Assembly (NCBI GenBank): GCA_030386875.1
Contig: CM059562.1
Coordinates: forward strand, 62,308,201-62,372,200
Length of the DNA stretch: 64,000 bases
Direction: 5' to 3'
From: Morinoia aosen
Taxonomy: Eukaryota > Arthropoda > Malacostraca > Amphipoda > Talitridae
This document shows positions 49,461-61,824 of this stretch, in pieces (the stretch's first letter is position 1; each line of letters starts with the position of its first letter). Below the pieces are notes generated by a model, which was not told the origin of the DNA, searched no databases, and was given only the letters and a program-made list of their open reading frames with translations. The position numbers were made by a program, and so were the translations under genes.

Positions 49461-52383
49461 ACTTGGTTCTTGTGACTCTTAAACCACTTGGTCCTTGTGA
49501 CTCTTAAGCTACTCGGTTCTTTTGACTCTTAAACTACTTGGTCCTTGTGATTCTTAAACTACTTGGTCCTTGTGACTCTTAAACTACTTGGTTCTTGTGA
49601 CTCTTAAACCACTTGGTCCTTGTGACTCTTAAACTACTTGGTTCTTGTGACTCTTAAACCACTTGGTCCTTGTGACTCTTAAGCTACTCGGTCCTTTTGA
49701 CTCTTAAACTACTTGGTCCTTGTGATTCTTAAACTACTTGGTCCTTGTGATTCTTAAACTACTTGGTCCTTGTGACTCTTAAACTACTTGGTCCTTGTGA
49801 CTCTTAAACTACTTGGTCCTTGTGATTCTTAAACTACTTGGTCCTTGTGACTCTTAAACTACTTGGTCCTTGTGACTCTTAAACTACTTGGTTCTTGTGA
49901 CTCTTAAACCACTTGGTCCTTGTGACTCTTAAGCTACTCGGTCCTTTTGACTCTTAAACTACTTGGTCCTTGTGATTCTTAAACTACTTGGTCCTTGTGA
50001 CTCTTAAACCACTTGGTCCTTGTGACTCTTAAACTACTTGGTTCTTGTGACTCTTAAACTACTTGGTCCTTGTGACTCTTAAACTACTCGGTCCTTGTGA
50101 CTCTTAAACTACTCGGTCCTTGTGACTCTTAAACTACTCGGTCCTTGTGACTCTTAAACTACTGGGTCCTTGTGACTCTTAAACTACTCGGTCCTTGTGA
50201 CTCTTAAACTACTCGGTCCTTGTGACTCTTAAGCTACTCGGTCCTTGTGACTCTTAAACTACTTGGTCCTTGTGACTCTTAAACTACTTGGTCCTTGTGA
50301 CTCTTAAACTACTTGGTCCTTGTGACTCTTAAACTACTTGGTCCTTGTGACTCTTAAGCTACTCGGTCCTTGTGACTCTTAAACTACTTGGTCCTTGTGA
50401 CTCTTAAACTACTTGGTCCTTGTGACTCTTAAGCTACTCGGTCCTTGTGACTCTTAAACTACTTGGTTCTTGTGACTCTTAAACTACTTGGTTCTTGTGA
50501 CTCTTAAACTACTCGGTCCTTGTGACTCTTAAGCTACTCGGTCCTTGTGACTCTTAAACTACTTGGTTCTTGTGACTCTTAAACTACTTGGTTCTTGTGA
50601 CTCTTAAACTACTCGGTCCTTGTGACTCTTAAGCTACTCGGTCCTTGTGACTCTTAAACTACTTGGTCCTTGTGACTCTTAAACTACTTGGTCCTTGTGA
50701 CTCTTAAACTACTTGGTTCATGTGACTCTTAAACTACTTGGTCCTTGTGACTCTTAAACTACTTGGTCCTTTTGACTCTTAAACTACTGGGTCCTTGTGA
50801 CTCTTAAACTACTTGGTTCTTGTGACTCTTAAACTACTTGGTCCTTGTGACTCTTAAACTACTCGGTCCTTGTGACTCTTAAACTACTTGGTCCTTGTGA
50901 CTCTTAAACTACTCGGTCCTTGAGACTCTTAAACTACTCGGTCCTTGTGACTCTTAAACTAATGGGTCCTTGTGACTCTTAAACTACTCGGTCCTTGTGA
51001 CTCTTAAACTACTTGATCCTTGTGACTCTTAAGCTACTTGGTCCTTGTGACTCTTAAGCTACTTGGTCCTTGTGACTCTTAAGCTACTTGGTTCTTGTGA
51101 CTTTTAAACTACTTGGTCCTTGTGACTCTTAAGCTACTTGGTTCTTGTGACTCTTAAACTACTTGGTCCTTGTGACTCCTAAACTACTTGGTCCTTGTGA
51201 CTCTTAAACTACTCGGTCCTTGTGACTCTTAAACTACTTGGTCCTTGTGACTCTTAAGCTACTTGGTTCTTGTGACTCTTAAACTACTCGGTCCTTGTGA
51301 CTCTTAAACTACTTGGTCCTTGTGACTCTTAAACTACTTGGTCCTTGTGACTCTTAAACTACTTGGTCCTTGTGACTCTTAAGCTACTTGGTTCTTGTGA
51401 CTCTTAAACTACTCGGTCCTTGTGACTCTTAAACTACTTGGTCCTTGTGACTCTTAAACTACTTGGTCCTTGTGACTCTTAAACTACTTGGTCCTTGTGA
51501 CTCTTAAACTACTTGGTCCTTGTGACTCTTAAACTACTCGGTCCTTGTGACTCCTAAACTACTTGGTCCTTGTGACTCTTAAGCTACTTGGTTCTTGTGA
51601 CTCTTAAACTACTCGGTCCTTGTGACTCTTAAACTACTCGGTCCTTGTGACTCTTAAACTACTTGGTTCTTGTGACTCTTAAACTACTTGGTCCTTGTGA
51701 CTCTTAAACTACTCGGTCCTTGTGACTCTTAAACTACTTGGTCCTTGTGACTCTTAAATTACTTGGTTCATGTGACTCTTAAACTACTTGGTTCTTGTGA
51801 CTTAAACTACTCGGTCCTTGTGACTCTTAAACTAATTGGTCCTTGTGACTCCTAAACTACTTGGTTCATGTGACTCTTAAACTACTTGGTCCTTGTGACT
51901 CTTAAACTACTTGGTCCTTGTGACTCTTAAACTACTTGGTTCATGTGACTCTTAAACTACTTGGTCCTTGTGACTCTTAAACTACTTGGTTCTTGTGACT
52001 CTTAAACTACTTGGTCCTTGTGACTCTTAAACTACTCGGTCCTTGTGACTCTTAAACTACTTGGTCCTTGTGACTCTTAAACTACTCGGTCCTTGTGACT
52101 CTTAAACTACTCGGTCCTTGTGACTCTTAAACTACTTGGTCCTTGTGACTCTTAAACTACTCGGTCCTTGTGACTCTTAAACTACTCGGTCCTTGTGACT
52201 CTTAAACTACTCGGTCCTTGTGACTCTTAAACTACTCGGTCCTTGTGACTCTTAAACTACTTGGTCCTTGTGACTCTTAAACTACCCGGTCCTTGTGACT
52301 CTTAAACTACTCGGTCCTTGTGACTCTTAAACTACTCGGTCCTTGTGACTCTTAAACTACTCGGTCCTTGTGACTCTTAAACT
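49461..52383. repeat. 2,923-bp higher-order repeat, copy 2
   Basis: Tandem duplicate of the block at 46538-49460. Differences include GGTTCTTTT against GGTCCTTTT near 49509, AAATTACTTGG near 51757, and CTAATGGGTCCTTG against CTAATGGGTCCGTG. The array continues afterwards with unrelated variant order. Confidence 0.9.
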
Positions 52384-55164
52384 ACTTGGTTCTTGTGACT
52401 CTTAAACTACTTGGTCCTTGTGACTCTTAAACAACTCGGTCCTTGTGACTCTTAAACTACTTGGTTCTTGTGACTCTTAAACTACTTGGTCCTTGTGACT
52501 CTTAAACTACTTGGTCCTTGTGACTCTTAAACTACTCGGTCCTTGTGACTCTTAAACTACTTGGTTCTTGTGACTCTTAAACTACTTGGTCCTTGTGACT
52601 CTTAAACTACTCGGTCCTTGTGACTCTTAAACTACTTGGTTCTTGTGACTCTTAAACTACTTGGTTCTTGTGACTCTTAAGCTACTTGGTCCTTGTGACT
52701 CTTAAGCTACTCGGTCCTTGTGACTCCTAAACTACTTGGTTCTTGTAACTCTTAAACTACTTGGTTCTTGTGACTCTTAAACTACTCGGTTCTTGTGACT
52801 CTCAAACTACTTGGTTCTTGTGACTCTTAAACTACTCGGTCCTTGTGACTCTTAAACTACTTGGTTCTTGTGACTCTTAAACTACTTGGTTCTTGTGACT
52901 CTTAAACTACTTGGTCCTTGTGACTCTTAAGCTACTCGGTCCTTTTGACTCTTAAACTACTTGGTCCTTGTGACTCTTAAACTACTGGGTCTTTGTGACT
53001 CTTAAACTACTCGGTCCTTGTGACTCTTAAACTACTCGGTCCTTGTGACTCTTAAGCTACTTGGTCCTTGTGACTCATAAGCTACTTGGTCCTTGTGACT
53101 CTTAAACTACTGGGTCCTTGTGACTCTTAAACTACTCGGTCCTTGTGACTCTTAAGCTACTTGGTCCTTGTGACTCTTAAACTACTGGGTCCTTGTGACT
53201 CTTAAACTACTTGGTTCTTGTGACTCTTAAACTACTTGGTCCTTGTGACTCTTAAGCTACTCGGTCCTTTTGACTCTTAAACTACTTGGTCCTTGTGACT
53301 CTTAAACTACTGGGTCCTTGTGACTCTTAAACTACTCGGTCCTTGTGACTCTTAAACTACTCAGTCCTTGTGACTCTTAAGCTACTTGGTCCTTGTGACT
53401 CATAAGCTACTTGGTCCTTGTGACTCTTAAACTACTGGGTCCTTGTGACTCTTAAACTACTCGGTCCTTGTGACTCTTAAACTACTTGGTCCTTGTGACT
53501 CTTAAACTACTGGGTCCTTGTGACTCTTAAACTACTCGGTCCTTGTGACTCTTAAACTACTTTGTCCTTGTGACTCTTAAACTACTCGGTCCTTGTGACT
53601 CTTAAACTACTTGGTTCTTGTGACTCTTAAACTACTTGGTTCTTGTGACTCTTAAACTACTTGGTTCTTGTGACTCTTAAACTACTTGGTCCTTGTGACT
53701 CTTAAGCTACTCGGTCCTTTTGACTCTTAAACTACTTGGTCCTTGTGACTCTTAAACTACTGGGTCCTTGTGACTCTTAAACTACTCGGTCCTTGTGACT
53801 CTTAAACTACTCGGTCCTTGTGACTCTTAAACTACTTGGTCCTTGTGACTCATAAGCTACTTGGTCCTTGTGACTCTTAAACTACTGGGTCCTTGTGACT
53901 CTTAAACTACTCGGTCCTTGTGACTCTTAAACTACTTGGTCCTTGTGACTCTTAAACTACTGGGTCCTTGTGACTCTTAAACTACTTGGTCTTTGTGACT
54001 CTTAAACTACTCGGTCCTTGTGATTCTTAAGCTACTTGGTTCTTGTGACTCTTAAGCTACTTGGTCCTTGTGACTCTTAAACTACTTGGTCCTTGTGACT
54101 CTCAAACTACTTGGTTCTTGTGACTCTTAAACTACTTGGTCCTTGTGATTCTTAAACTACTTGGTCCTTGTGACTCTTAAACTACTCGGTCCTTGTGACT
54201 CTTAAACTACTGGGTCCTTGTGACTTTTAAACTACTGGGTCCTTGTGACTCTTAAACTACTGGGTCCTTGTGACTCTTAAACTACTTGGTCCTTGTGACT
54301 CTTAAACTACTCGGTCCTTGTGACTCTTAAACTACTGGGTCCTTGTGACTCTTAAACTACTTGGTCCTTGTGACTCTTAAACTACTCGGTCCTTGTGACT
54401 CTTAAACTACTTGGTCCTTGTGACTCTTAAACTACTTGGTTCTTGTGACTCTTAAACTACTTGGTCCTTGTGATTCTTAAACTACTTGGTCCTTGTGACT
54501 CTTAAACTACTCGGTCCTTGTGACTCTTAAACTACTTGGTCCTTGTGATTCTTAAACTACTGGGTCCTTGTGGCTCTTAAACTACTTGGTCCTTGTGACT
54601 CTTAAATTACTTGGTCCTTGTGACTCTTAAACTACTTGGCCCTTGGGATTCTTAAACTACTTGGTCCTTGTGGCTCTTAAACTACTGGGTCCTTGTGACT
54701 TTTAAGCTACTGGGTCCTTTTGACTCTTAAACTACTCGGTCCTTGTGACTCTCAAACTACTCGGTCCTTGTGACTCTTAAACTACTCGGTCCTTGTGACT
54801 CTCAAACTACTCGGTCCTTGTGACTCTTAAACTACTTGGTCCTTTTGACTCTTAAACTACTGGGTCCTTGTGACTCTTAAACTACTGGGTCCTTTTGACT
54901 CTTAAACTACTTGGTCCTTGTGCTCTTAAACTACTGGGTCCTTGTGACTCTTAAACTACTCGGTCCTTGTGACTCTCAAACTTCTCGGTCCTTGTCACTC
55001 TTAAACTACTCGGTCCTTGTGACGCTTAAACTACTTGGTCCATGTGACTCATAAGCTACTCGGTCCTTGTGACTCTTGAACTACTCGTTAATTGTGACTC
55101 TTAAAATACTCGGTCTTTGTGACTCTAAAACTATTTTCACTATCATACTACCCGTGGCTCTACG

Positions 55165-55677
55165 GTGCCCTCTTCAAATCATAAGAGACTCAGGCACTAT
55201 TTCAAGGTGAGCAGGTGGTCATATGAGATTTCTTTTATCGCGAAACGTGAAGACGTTCTATTTTCTGTTGTTGCTCTCCCTCAGAATCCTTTGGCGAGCG
55301 TGATCTGGATGTTATGCTCCTTTAAGAGGCCACTTTGTTCGGTTTACCAAGCCTAACTTTTCTCCAGCGTGTGTTTCATCTCCGAAGTTAATTTCTTGGA
55401 CTCTGAGTAGTGCCTAGGTTCTTACGTGAATAATAATGAAACTTTCTAGAATGAGATCTAAGTGTTACATGATCTGACGCGGTGGTACCTCATTTAATCA
55501 CTAATTCATTCCTCCTTACTAAATTGCAGTTCTGTGTTGGGCTGGGAGGTGCCGGATCTATAATGGCCTCCCGTTCACTTTGTTGAACGTCAAGAGGTAA
55601 CAAGATACGCCCTAAAACACGTTGGGTCGTTTGGCACAACGAAGACCATTTAATTATCTGCATTCGGTAAGCATTCA
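55165..55677. other. unique sequence between satellite and fold-back element
   Basis: A 63-codon plus frame (55165-55356) has a GTGAGC donor-like site (CAAG|GTGAGC at 55207) early in it but no acceptor. Nothing can be called. Confidence 0.4.
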
Positions 55678-56205
55678 CGAGATGACTATAATCGATTTTG
55701 CACTTTTCTGGGCCTAAACATAGTTAATCAGATCGAAAATAACACGTTTTCTTCAATGCACTTTCCGTCTGAAATGAGTATTTTGCGAGTTATAGCGGTA
55801 AATTAGTTACCGCAACTCAAGTGTTAGAAGCGGGAAGAAATTCATCGAGCGCGGGTATGGCAACACTGCATTGGAGTCACGCTTCCAACGCGCTCGTCAT
55901 CACAGACGAAACTAAACCTACCGCTATAACTCGTCAAATACTCATTTGACGCAAAAGTGTATAAAAGAAAAGTAGTTCATTTTGAAGTTATTACCATGAT
56001 TCAAGCAACGAAAATTGGAAAATCGATTGGTAGCTGTTTATTCGATTGCATTCGTCATCAAAGACGAAAATTAAAATACCACTATAACTCGTAAAATACT
56101 CATTTCAGACGGAAAGTGCATGGAGGAAAAGTTGTTTATTTACATCTAATTAGCAATGTTCAGACACCAAAAAGTGGGAAATCGATTATGGTCATCTCCT
56201 GGACA
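55678..56205. mobile_element. fold-back (inverted-repeat) element with three arm copies
   Basis: The reverse complement of 55678-55800 matches 56078-56205 over about 120 bp, including TATAACTCG, AAATACTCATTTCAGACGG, AAAGTGCAT and a terminal ATCGATTATRGTCATCTC. A third, more divergent copy in the same orientation as the right arm lies at about 55918-56040, preceded by a shared TCGTCATCAxAGACGAAA. Terminal inverted repeats plus internal direct repeats and no coding frame fit a MITE or fold-back transposon. No target-site duplication was established. Confidence 0.65.
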
Positions 56206-58458
56206 TTTACCCTGCATTCTCCTAATTGGGAGTTTATCGTTGACAATTCATCGAGTTGAAAAAAAGTGTGAATTATTAAAAGTTCGAGTTCTTCTGTGCG
56301 TCATTTCCTGTGTTCCGGTTAAAAAACCCTACACGTCTTCTGTGAATCACAGAACGGAGTCAGCAATGATTTGGATTGCCGGATCGGGTTCTCATACTCT
56401 CAGTGGCGTTACTCAAGCGAAAGTCTAATTATCTAGATACTTTAGATTAAACATATCCATTGGTACTAACATAACATTGTTCTTTGATGGAGTTATTTCC
56501 ATGATTACAATCAACCCATAAAATTAAAGCTCTTGCCTCCTAAATCTGGTGAAAATAATTCATAATCTAATTCCCACATAACTGAGCATCTGCGATACTT
56601 GCCAACTGAGGCTTTAAAAAAAAAGGGGTGAACTGATTTCACGAACCTATATCAAGAGAAAAGCGTATAAATATAATCGTTTAAATGACGTAACTCTTTA
56701 TTCCAAGCATTAAGCAATGATATTATTTATCATCGTTTACCTTAGAGATACAAATAGTATATTTATTCTTGCATTGTTCGCAGCGACAAGGTAACAGAGT
56801 GTACCTTTGTGCATCCGAGGCTTTGCAGCCAAGGCTTACAAGTGGTGCATCATGAAGGGAACCACGAACAAACTGTGGCGAACACCTAAAATTGTGGAAG
56901 AACATCATCGCCAAACTATTACTTATTGAAACATGTTTAAAAATGCAGGTTTTTCTTCAGCAACAGTATAAGAAAAGAAACATAGGTTGTCTCAAAACTT
57001 CGACACCAACAACTATACGTGCTTGCTTCCCAGGACCGAACAACACCAAACTTGCCAGAGCGTACCTCAGTAACTTGTCTTGTTAATCCACATCTTGGTG
57101 CGCTTCTATTACGCTTGTGCTTATTTTATGGTAGTCTTCTTTTTCTGGATATGTTAGACGACTCTTCTTTACATTTAATCAGCAGTTATGTTTACTATTT
57201 TCGGTTTCTGAGAGAAAAGATGTAGATACTATCTTTTTACACTCGAAGAAATTTTCACTGTGTTGGATGAAAATTAAAGGACTTGTTACGAGATCTTACT
57301 TCTCATTTAACGTTAAAGTCAAAGGCAAAATAAGCACTCTGCGTGCGTATGAATTTTTAATATTTTCTGTGTTTTATTGTGTATGCAATTAATCACTCCG
57401 ATGAGTTTACCTAATCTTTGGTAGAAGTATGCAAGCTTCTTTTAGGATTTACTCACTTCTGAAAGTCCAATGTTTGCTTCAGTAACTGACATTGAAATTT
57501 TTACCAACGTGGCTGCTGCGTTTTCGAGACTGTGACATACCATTTCGATCCCGTTTAGTTTTCAGTGTCTTATCAGTCTGTTCTTTGTAGACGACGGCAT
57601 CGTGGTCTGTGGTCGACACCTAAAGGAGCTCGTTCTGTAGCTGATGCCTGATCGCTGTTTGTCAAACTTACTCCTCCGTATTTCGGTCGTGCAACTAACT
57701 GGAGTGAATAATCTTCTGATATTATTGTCAGGTGGTTCTGGGGATGGGAACTAAATTCGATCGGTGAATGGGTCCTATGTTCGAGAAAACTCGATATAGC
57801 CAATTATATTTGTAACACTATTCTATGAGCGTGAAATCTTATTTTAATATTAAAGTATTAAAACGTACTGCTCGCACAATCTTGAGTAGTCTGGAAGTGT
57901 GAAGGGTGGTCAAAACTCTAACGTAGGTTCAGAAAGGCAATCCAGTGCAGCCTTTGGTCTGAACATGAGATTTAATCGAAGCTTTTGTTCTGGTTGCGAA
58001 TAAATGGAGACGGTCTAATGCCTTCGTACATTTTCTAAATGAATTTGAGCTGCGGGACAAAACGGCTGTAAGAAGAAAACCAAATTTTTTTAAGTGATCA
58101 AGTGCAAAAGTAAAATCTGTAATTTTACTGTCCGCCCACAGAATAACGAGTGAGATGTTCACAGAAGTTTCATGTTCATAACGACCACTATGAGAACTAA
58201 CGATGTACTTCATATTTTGCTTTTTATGAGAAAGAGCAGACCAACACATGTTTCACCAAAGTGTGTTTTAGCTTCGGTTTCAATTTCAACTTTTTGGCTT
58301 CCTATTTTGAATATTTTTAAAGCTTCTCTACAAGTGATTTAAAATTATGAAAAATTGTTTCAGTTTAATTAATATTAAGTCAACACTCTTTAGTTTTAAA
58401 CCTAACTAGTATTGCAAGCTTTCCTTGCTCTGCAAAATATAAAACAAAAATACACATT
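56206..58458. other. AT-rich stretch, no supported gene
   Basis: Plus frames at 56156-56428 and 57019-57225 and minus frames at 57573-57803 and 57929-58249 lack splice support or known motifs. A short A-rich run lies at about 56617. Confidence 0.4.
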
Positions 58459-58610
58459 AAAACATTGGTTACAAAGTAGCCCCCAGTGACACTGAATTCA
58501 TCCACTTCCTTACTCCGTTGAAACATCTGGTTTAATAACAAATTTGACAGAGATCTAGTCTTTCGGTATGAGAAGCCTTCAGATCACAGATCGAGTTATC
58601 GAAAGAAGTT
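58459..58610 (+). repeat. dispersed 152-bp repeat, copy 1
   Basis: This segment matches 61248-61401 at roughly 90 percent by eye. Shared strings include TAAAACATTGGTTACAAA, GTAGCCCCC, ACTCCGTTGAAACA, GATCTAGTCTTTC and AGAAGCCTTCAGATCACAGA. No open frame of note. It is probably a fragment of a longer mobile element. Confidence 0.8.
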
Positions 58611-60009
58611 TTTCCAAGACTGACGCGTTCTCGAGATGATGGATTGGACGGCTAGCTTCGGGACATTTTCTTTTCGTCAAGATGCCATCAGCTTTTAAGG
58701 ACACGGAAAATAGCCGCAGAGAGTGAAAAATGAAGAATATAATTTTCAAAAAAACTGAACTTCTGATCTCATCCCTGAAAGCCGGAAACTTTCGGTTGTA
58801 AGATATGAGGAAAAACTATGCCTCAGAAAAAAATACCGTCTAGGCGTTTACTCGACCTTTAAAATGGGTATGAATTTGTACAATAGAGCATTTAATAAAT
58901 CCGACCGCTCTTGTCTTTTACAGAAGGAAGAGAGTTTTACATATATTTCTAACATTATCCGGACCATCTCCATTTATCCTATGAACAACACAGTATAACT
59001 GAAAGATTAAATAATTATTTGTAATTGTTTTCGACACCTTATAATAAATCATCGCAGTGAATAAGATTTCCCAATTCAGATAATGTTTCCAAAAGGTTTC
59101 AAATGAGCATTTCAGTGTCATTATTTACATTTCGCAGTCTCTCCAATGAATTTTCCGGTATCGTGTTCGAATTCTTCCTGACAATTTTCTGTAGAATTAT
59201 TGTTCTCATTGTTCTTTAACTTCTGCAAGGAAACTTTTCACTATGTTTAAATAAGTTTGGTGTATGCATTTCGGTCTTCTCTGTTCGTTCTTGTGCAAGT
59301 GAGGTTTTCATTTTCATCAGCTTTTTTGTTTAATTTCTTTAGTCTACAAACTTTGAATTAGAATTTTTTGTAGTGAAAGATGCGCTCTCATTTAAAGGGA
59401 GATGTGGCTGGCATTTCAACACCACAAGCTGTCGACAACTTACGGAATTTTGTGGTAGCTGTCCAGAAGTTTCTTTTCCTGAAGTTCAGGAAATAGTGAA
59501 TTCTCATACAGTATGTATAATATTGCACAACCAAATGTTTACTGTCACATCCTTATAATAAAATTAATTCTTTATTTTAAGCCGAGTTCAGACCTTTTGG
59601 AATTAAAAGTCTGTTCTCCTGTTAGTTGGTCAGTATGGATGTACGAAAAACATTTTTAATTATTATTTATTTTTATTTAAAATGTGCGAAACGATTATAT
59701 TTCTTCATTTTAATCACTTCTTCATAACTTGGTTCAGAGTACAAGTTAAATGTAGAAACACTGACAAATTTCCAACCAAAGAGCCGTTATAATAACTTGG
59801 ATAATATTTCGCATATTCCAATACTCGTTATTGCTATCGTCAGTCATAAATGCAGAACCGTTAAATTTTTGAAAATAACGTTGGTAAATTGTGGTATCAA
59901 ATACCATTTTACTAATCTTGTTTTTCTATTTTATTCTAACTTATTTCACGTTATACTCTAACTCACTGAAGATTGCTCTCATAAAGTTTATTTGCACGTC
60001 TTAGGATTA
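58611..60009. other. AT-rich stretch, no supported gene
   Basis: No exon, RNA gene or element recognised between the first dispersed repeat and the GC-richer block at 60010. The minus frame at 58918-59121 and the plus frame at 59373-59558 are uncalled. Confidence 0.4.
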
Positions 60010-60231
60010 GGAACACTTTGCATCAGATCCAAGAGGAGGCCTTCAACTGTCTGAGGAAGGCGCAGCGCAGCGTTTATTCTCACTCCCGCCGAGTGTCGCC
60101 CATATTGACTACCTAATGTTGCCCAGAAATCTTTCATTCGCCCAACTAACAAAGAGAGCGAACTCCATTAGCGTACTCAATGGATGTCTTTTCTCGAGCT
60201 CCAGAGCTTGCTGGAAGATTTGTTGCGAGTA
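60010..60231 (+). CDS. candidate exon, frame ambiguous
   Basis: In a GC-richer block, a plus frame is open for 73 codons from an in-frame TAG to TAA, with GCGA|GTAAAA as a donor-like end; its peptide contains GLQLSEEGAAQRLFSLPPSV. A second frame is open over the first half (peptide IQEEAFNCLRKAQRSVY) and looks equally protein-like. Acceptor candidates (CTTAG, ATTAG, CATCAG) are weak. I cannot choose a frame and no family is recognised. Confidence 0.25.
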
Positions 60232-60888
60232 AAAGCCACATCTTTGATGTGAATGGAAGGAAGCTGAATAAACGACAAGCTTAATTATTCACCAGAGTTA
60301 TGCTGTGCTCGCCGTCATACCTTCCCGAGGTTTCTTCTTACACACAGTCAGAAGAAAAACATATTTTTTATGCCAACAAATTCTGTATTAAACAAATTTC
60401 GGATCAATTTTACAGAAAGAAATTGACAAAAAGTTATATTGAAGTACATAGAAACAGAAGATGGAAGAAAAACCGTAAAAATTCCGACAGGGTGATCAAA
60501 GATGAGTGACAATTTTGAAAAGTACAACATCTGGTGAACTGAACAAAAACTAACATCACCAACGTTTTTTCAGCTCTCCATTAGGGAGGTTTTATAATTC
60601 CGTAGATATGATACCGGATGCATAGTTATATGTTGCTGTTTTTTGTGTCATCTTAAACTCGACTTTGAAAATGGATGTCCCTGCACGCCAGAAGTTAAAG
60701 CTTCAGAAAAGATTCTCCCTTCTCTCCCGAAGAATTCATCCATCAGTCTGAAGTATGAAGAAGTCATAGTACACTGTAGCAGTGAAGAGAGTATTTAGAA
60801 CAAAGATCTACCCGACAAATCCTCGTAAGGTTCCGAACCAAAAGGCATTTCAACGAGTAATCGGAAATGCCACGAGGAACCTGACGGT

Positions 60889-60910
60889 ACTTTACCTAAA
60901 GGTAAAGTAA
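60889..60910. other. perfect short hairpin
   Basis: TACTTTACC and GGTAAAGTA form a perfect 9-bp stem around a 4-base loop. No T-run follows it, so it is not called as a terminator. Confidence 0.5.
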
Positions 60911-61197
60911 AATGATTTTGCCACATGCAGATAAATCTAATTGCTAATCTGTAAGATCTCTTTTTACAAATCTTTAGGACACTTTCCTCAAAGATGTTGC
61001 AGATTTATTCCGCTCTGCACCAGGCCTTGCACTGTATTCTGTAGCTCATCGGCTCTTTTACCATGAAAAAAACTATAGCAACGGTCGTAAACGGAATTAT
61101 ACTCTATTCTGATATCTCAGTGTAGGTCTCACCTATTTTTCACTCATTAAATATCCTTTTTTCTGGGTCTTTAATGTTGATTGTATCAACACCTCTC

Positions 61198-61217
61198 ATT
61201 ATTATTATTATTATTAT
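61198..61217. repeat. (ATT)n microsatellite
   Basis: About six to seven consecutive ATT units, located 30 bases before the second copy of the dispersed 152-bp repeat. Confidence 0.9.
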
Positions 61218-61247
61218 GAGTGCACAATGTAATAGAAAAAGATAAGT

Positions 61248-61401
61248 TAAAACATTGGTTACAAATGTAGCCCCCAATGACACTGAAGTCATCCACTCGC
61301 ATACTCCGTTGAAACACCTGTTTGAATAACAAATGTAACAGGGATCTAGTCTTTCAGTATGAGAAGCCTTCAGATCACAGATCAAATTATCGAAAGAAGT
61401 T
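61248..61401 (+). repeat. dispersed 152-bp repeat, copy 2
   Basis: Same orientation as the copy at 58459-58610, 2.79 kb apart, with scattered substitutions and small indels. The flanks of the two copies are unrelated, so the shared unit is bounded at both ends. Confidence 0.8.
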
Positions 61402-61824
61402 CATAAAGAGAATACAACGATCTGCTATTAAGCATGTCTAATCTAGATTTAAAAAATTTTTGTCCATATGCCGTTTTAAGTCTACACTAATGTAAATCTG
61501 TATTGAAAACTACTCAGCTTTTTTTATGGAATTATTTGATTATGAGCCTCGGCTCGAAGTTTTCAAACCAAATATTTCTAAGAATTCTCTTTTCAGTTTC
61601 TTTCCCAGTTAATTTACTGGGCAAGACGAACCTAATCCTGTCAAAAAATGACAGAATTAGATGTAGGACCAGCTGAGCTTCAACATGGCTTTCCCATGAT
61701 TTCCCATGCTATTCTATGGCTTTCCAATACATTCCCAAGTCTCAACCGCTGATATTCTATTCAACCTAATCAAACCTACCAATACACGTGATATTCATTC
61801 CGACTCCCAATCTGCTGGGTTAAG

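Larger units (their letters stand above)
41380..55134. repeat. 25-bp satellite array, about 550 monomers, 13.75 kb
   Basis: The monomer reads TTAAACTACT, then one variable base (T, C or G), then GGTCCTTGTGACTC, giving a 25-bp step. It repeats head to tail, always in the same orientation, without any inserted element. Common variants are AAG for AAA after TT, CCACT for CTACT, GGTTC for GGTCC, CTTTT for CTTGT and GATTC for GACTC. Because 25 is not a multiple of three and each monomer carries TAA, every frame on the plus strand is stopped within 75 bases; the complement carries TAG and TTTAA. The array therefore codes for no protein. Edges are more divergent than the interior. Function unknown; structural, heterochromatic or transcribed satellite roles are possible. 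Confidence 0.99.

Noticed and set aside
41380-55134. CRISPR array
   Set aside because: The units are contiguous 25-mers with no unique spacers between them, and the surroundings are eukaryotic in character.
58459-61401. LTR retrotransposon
   Set aside because: The paired repeats are only about 152 bp, and no gag, protease, reverse transcriptase or integrase motifs are visible between them.
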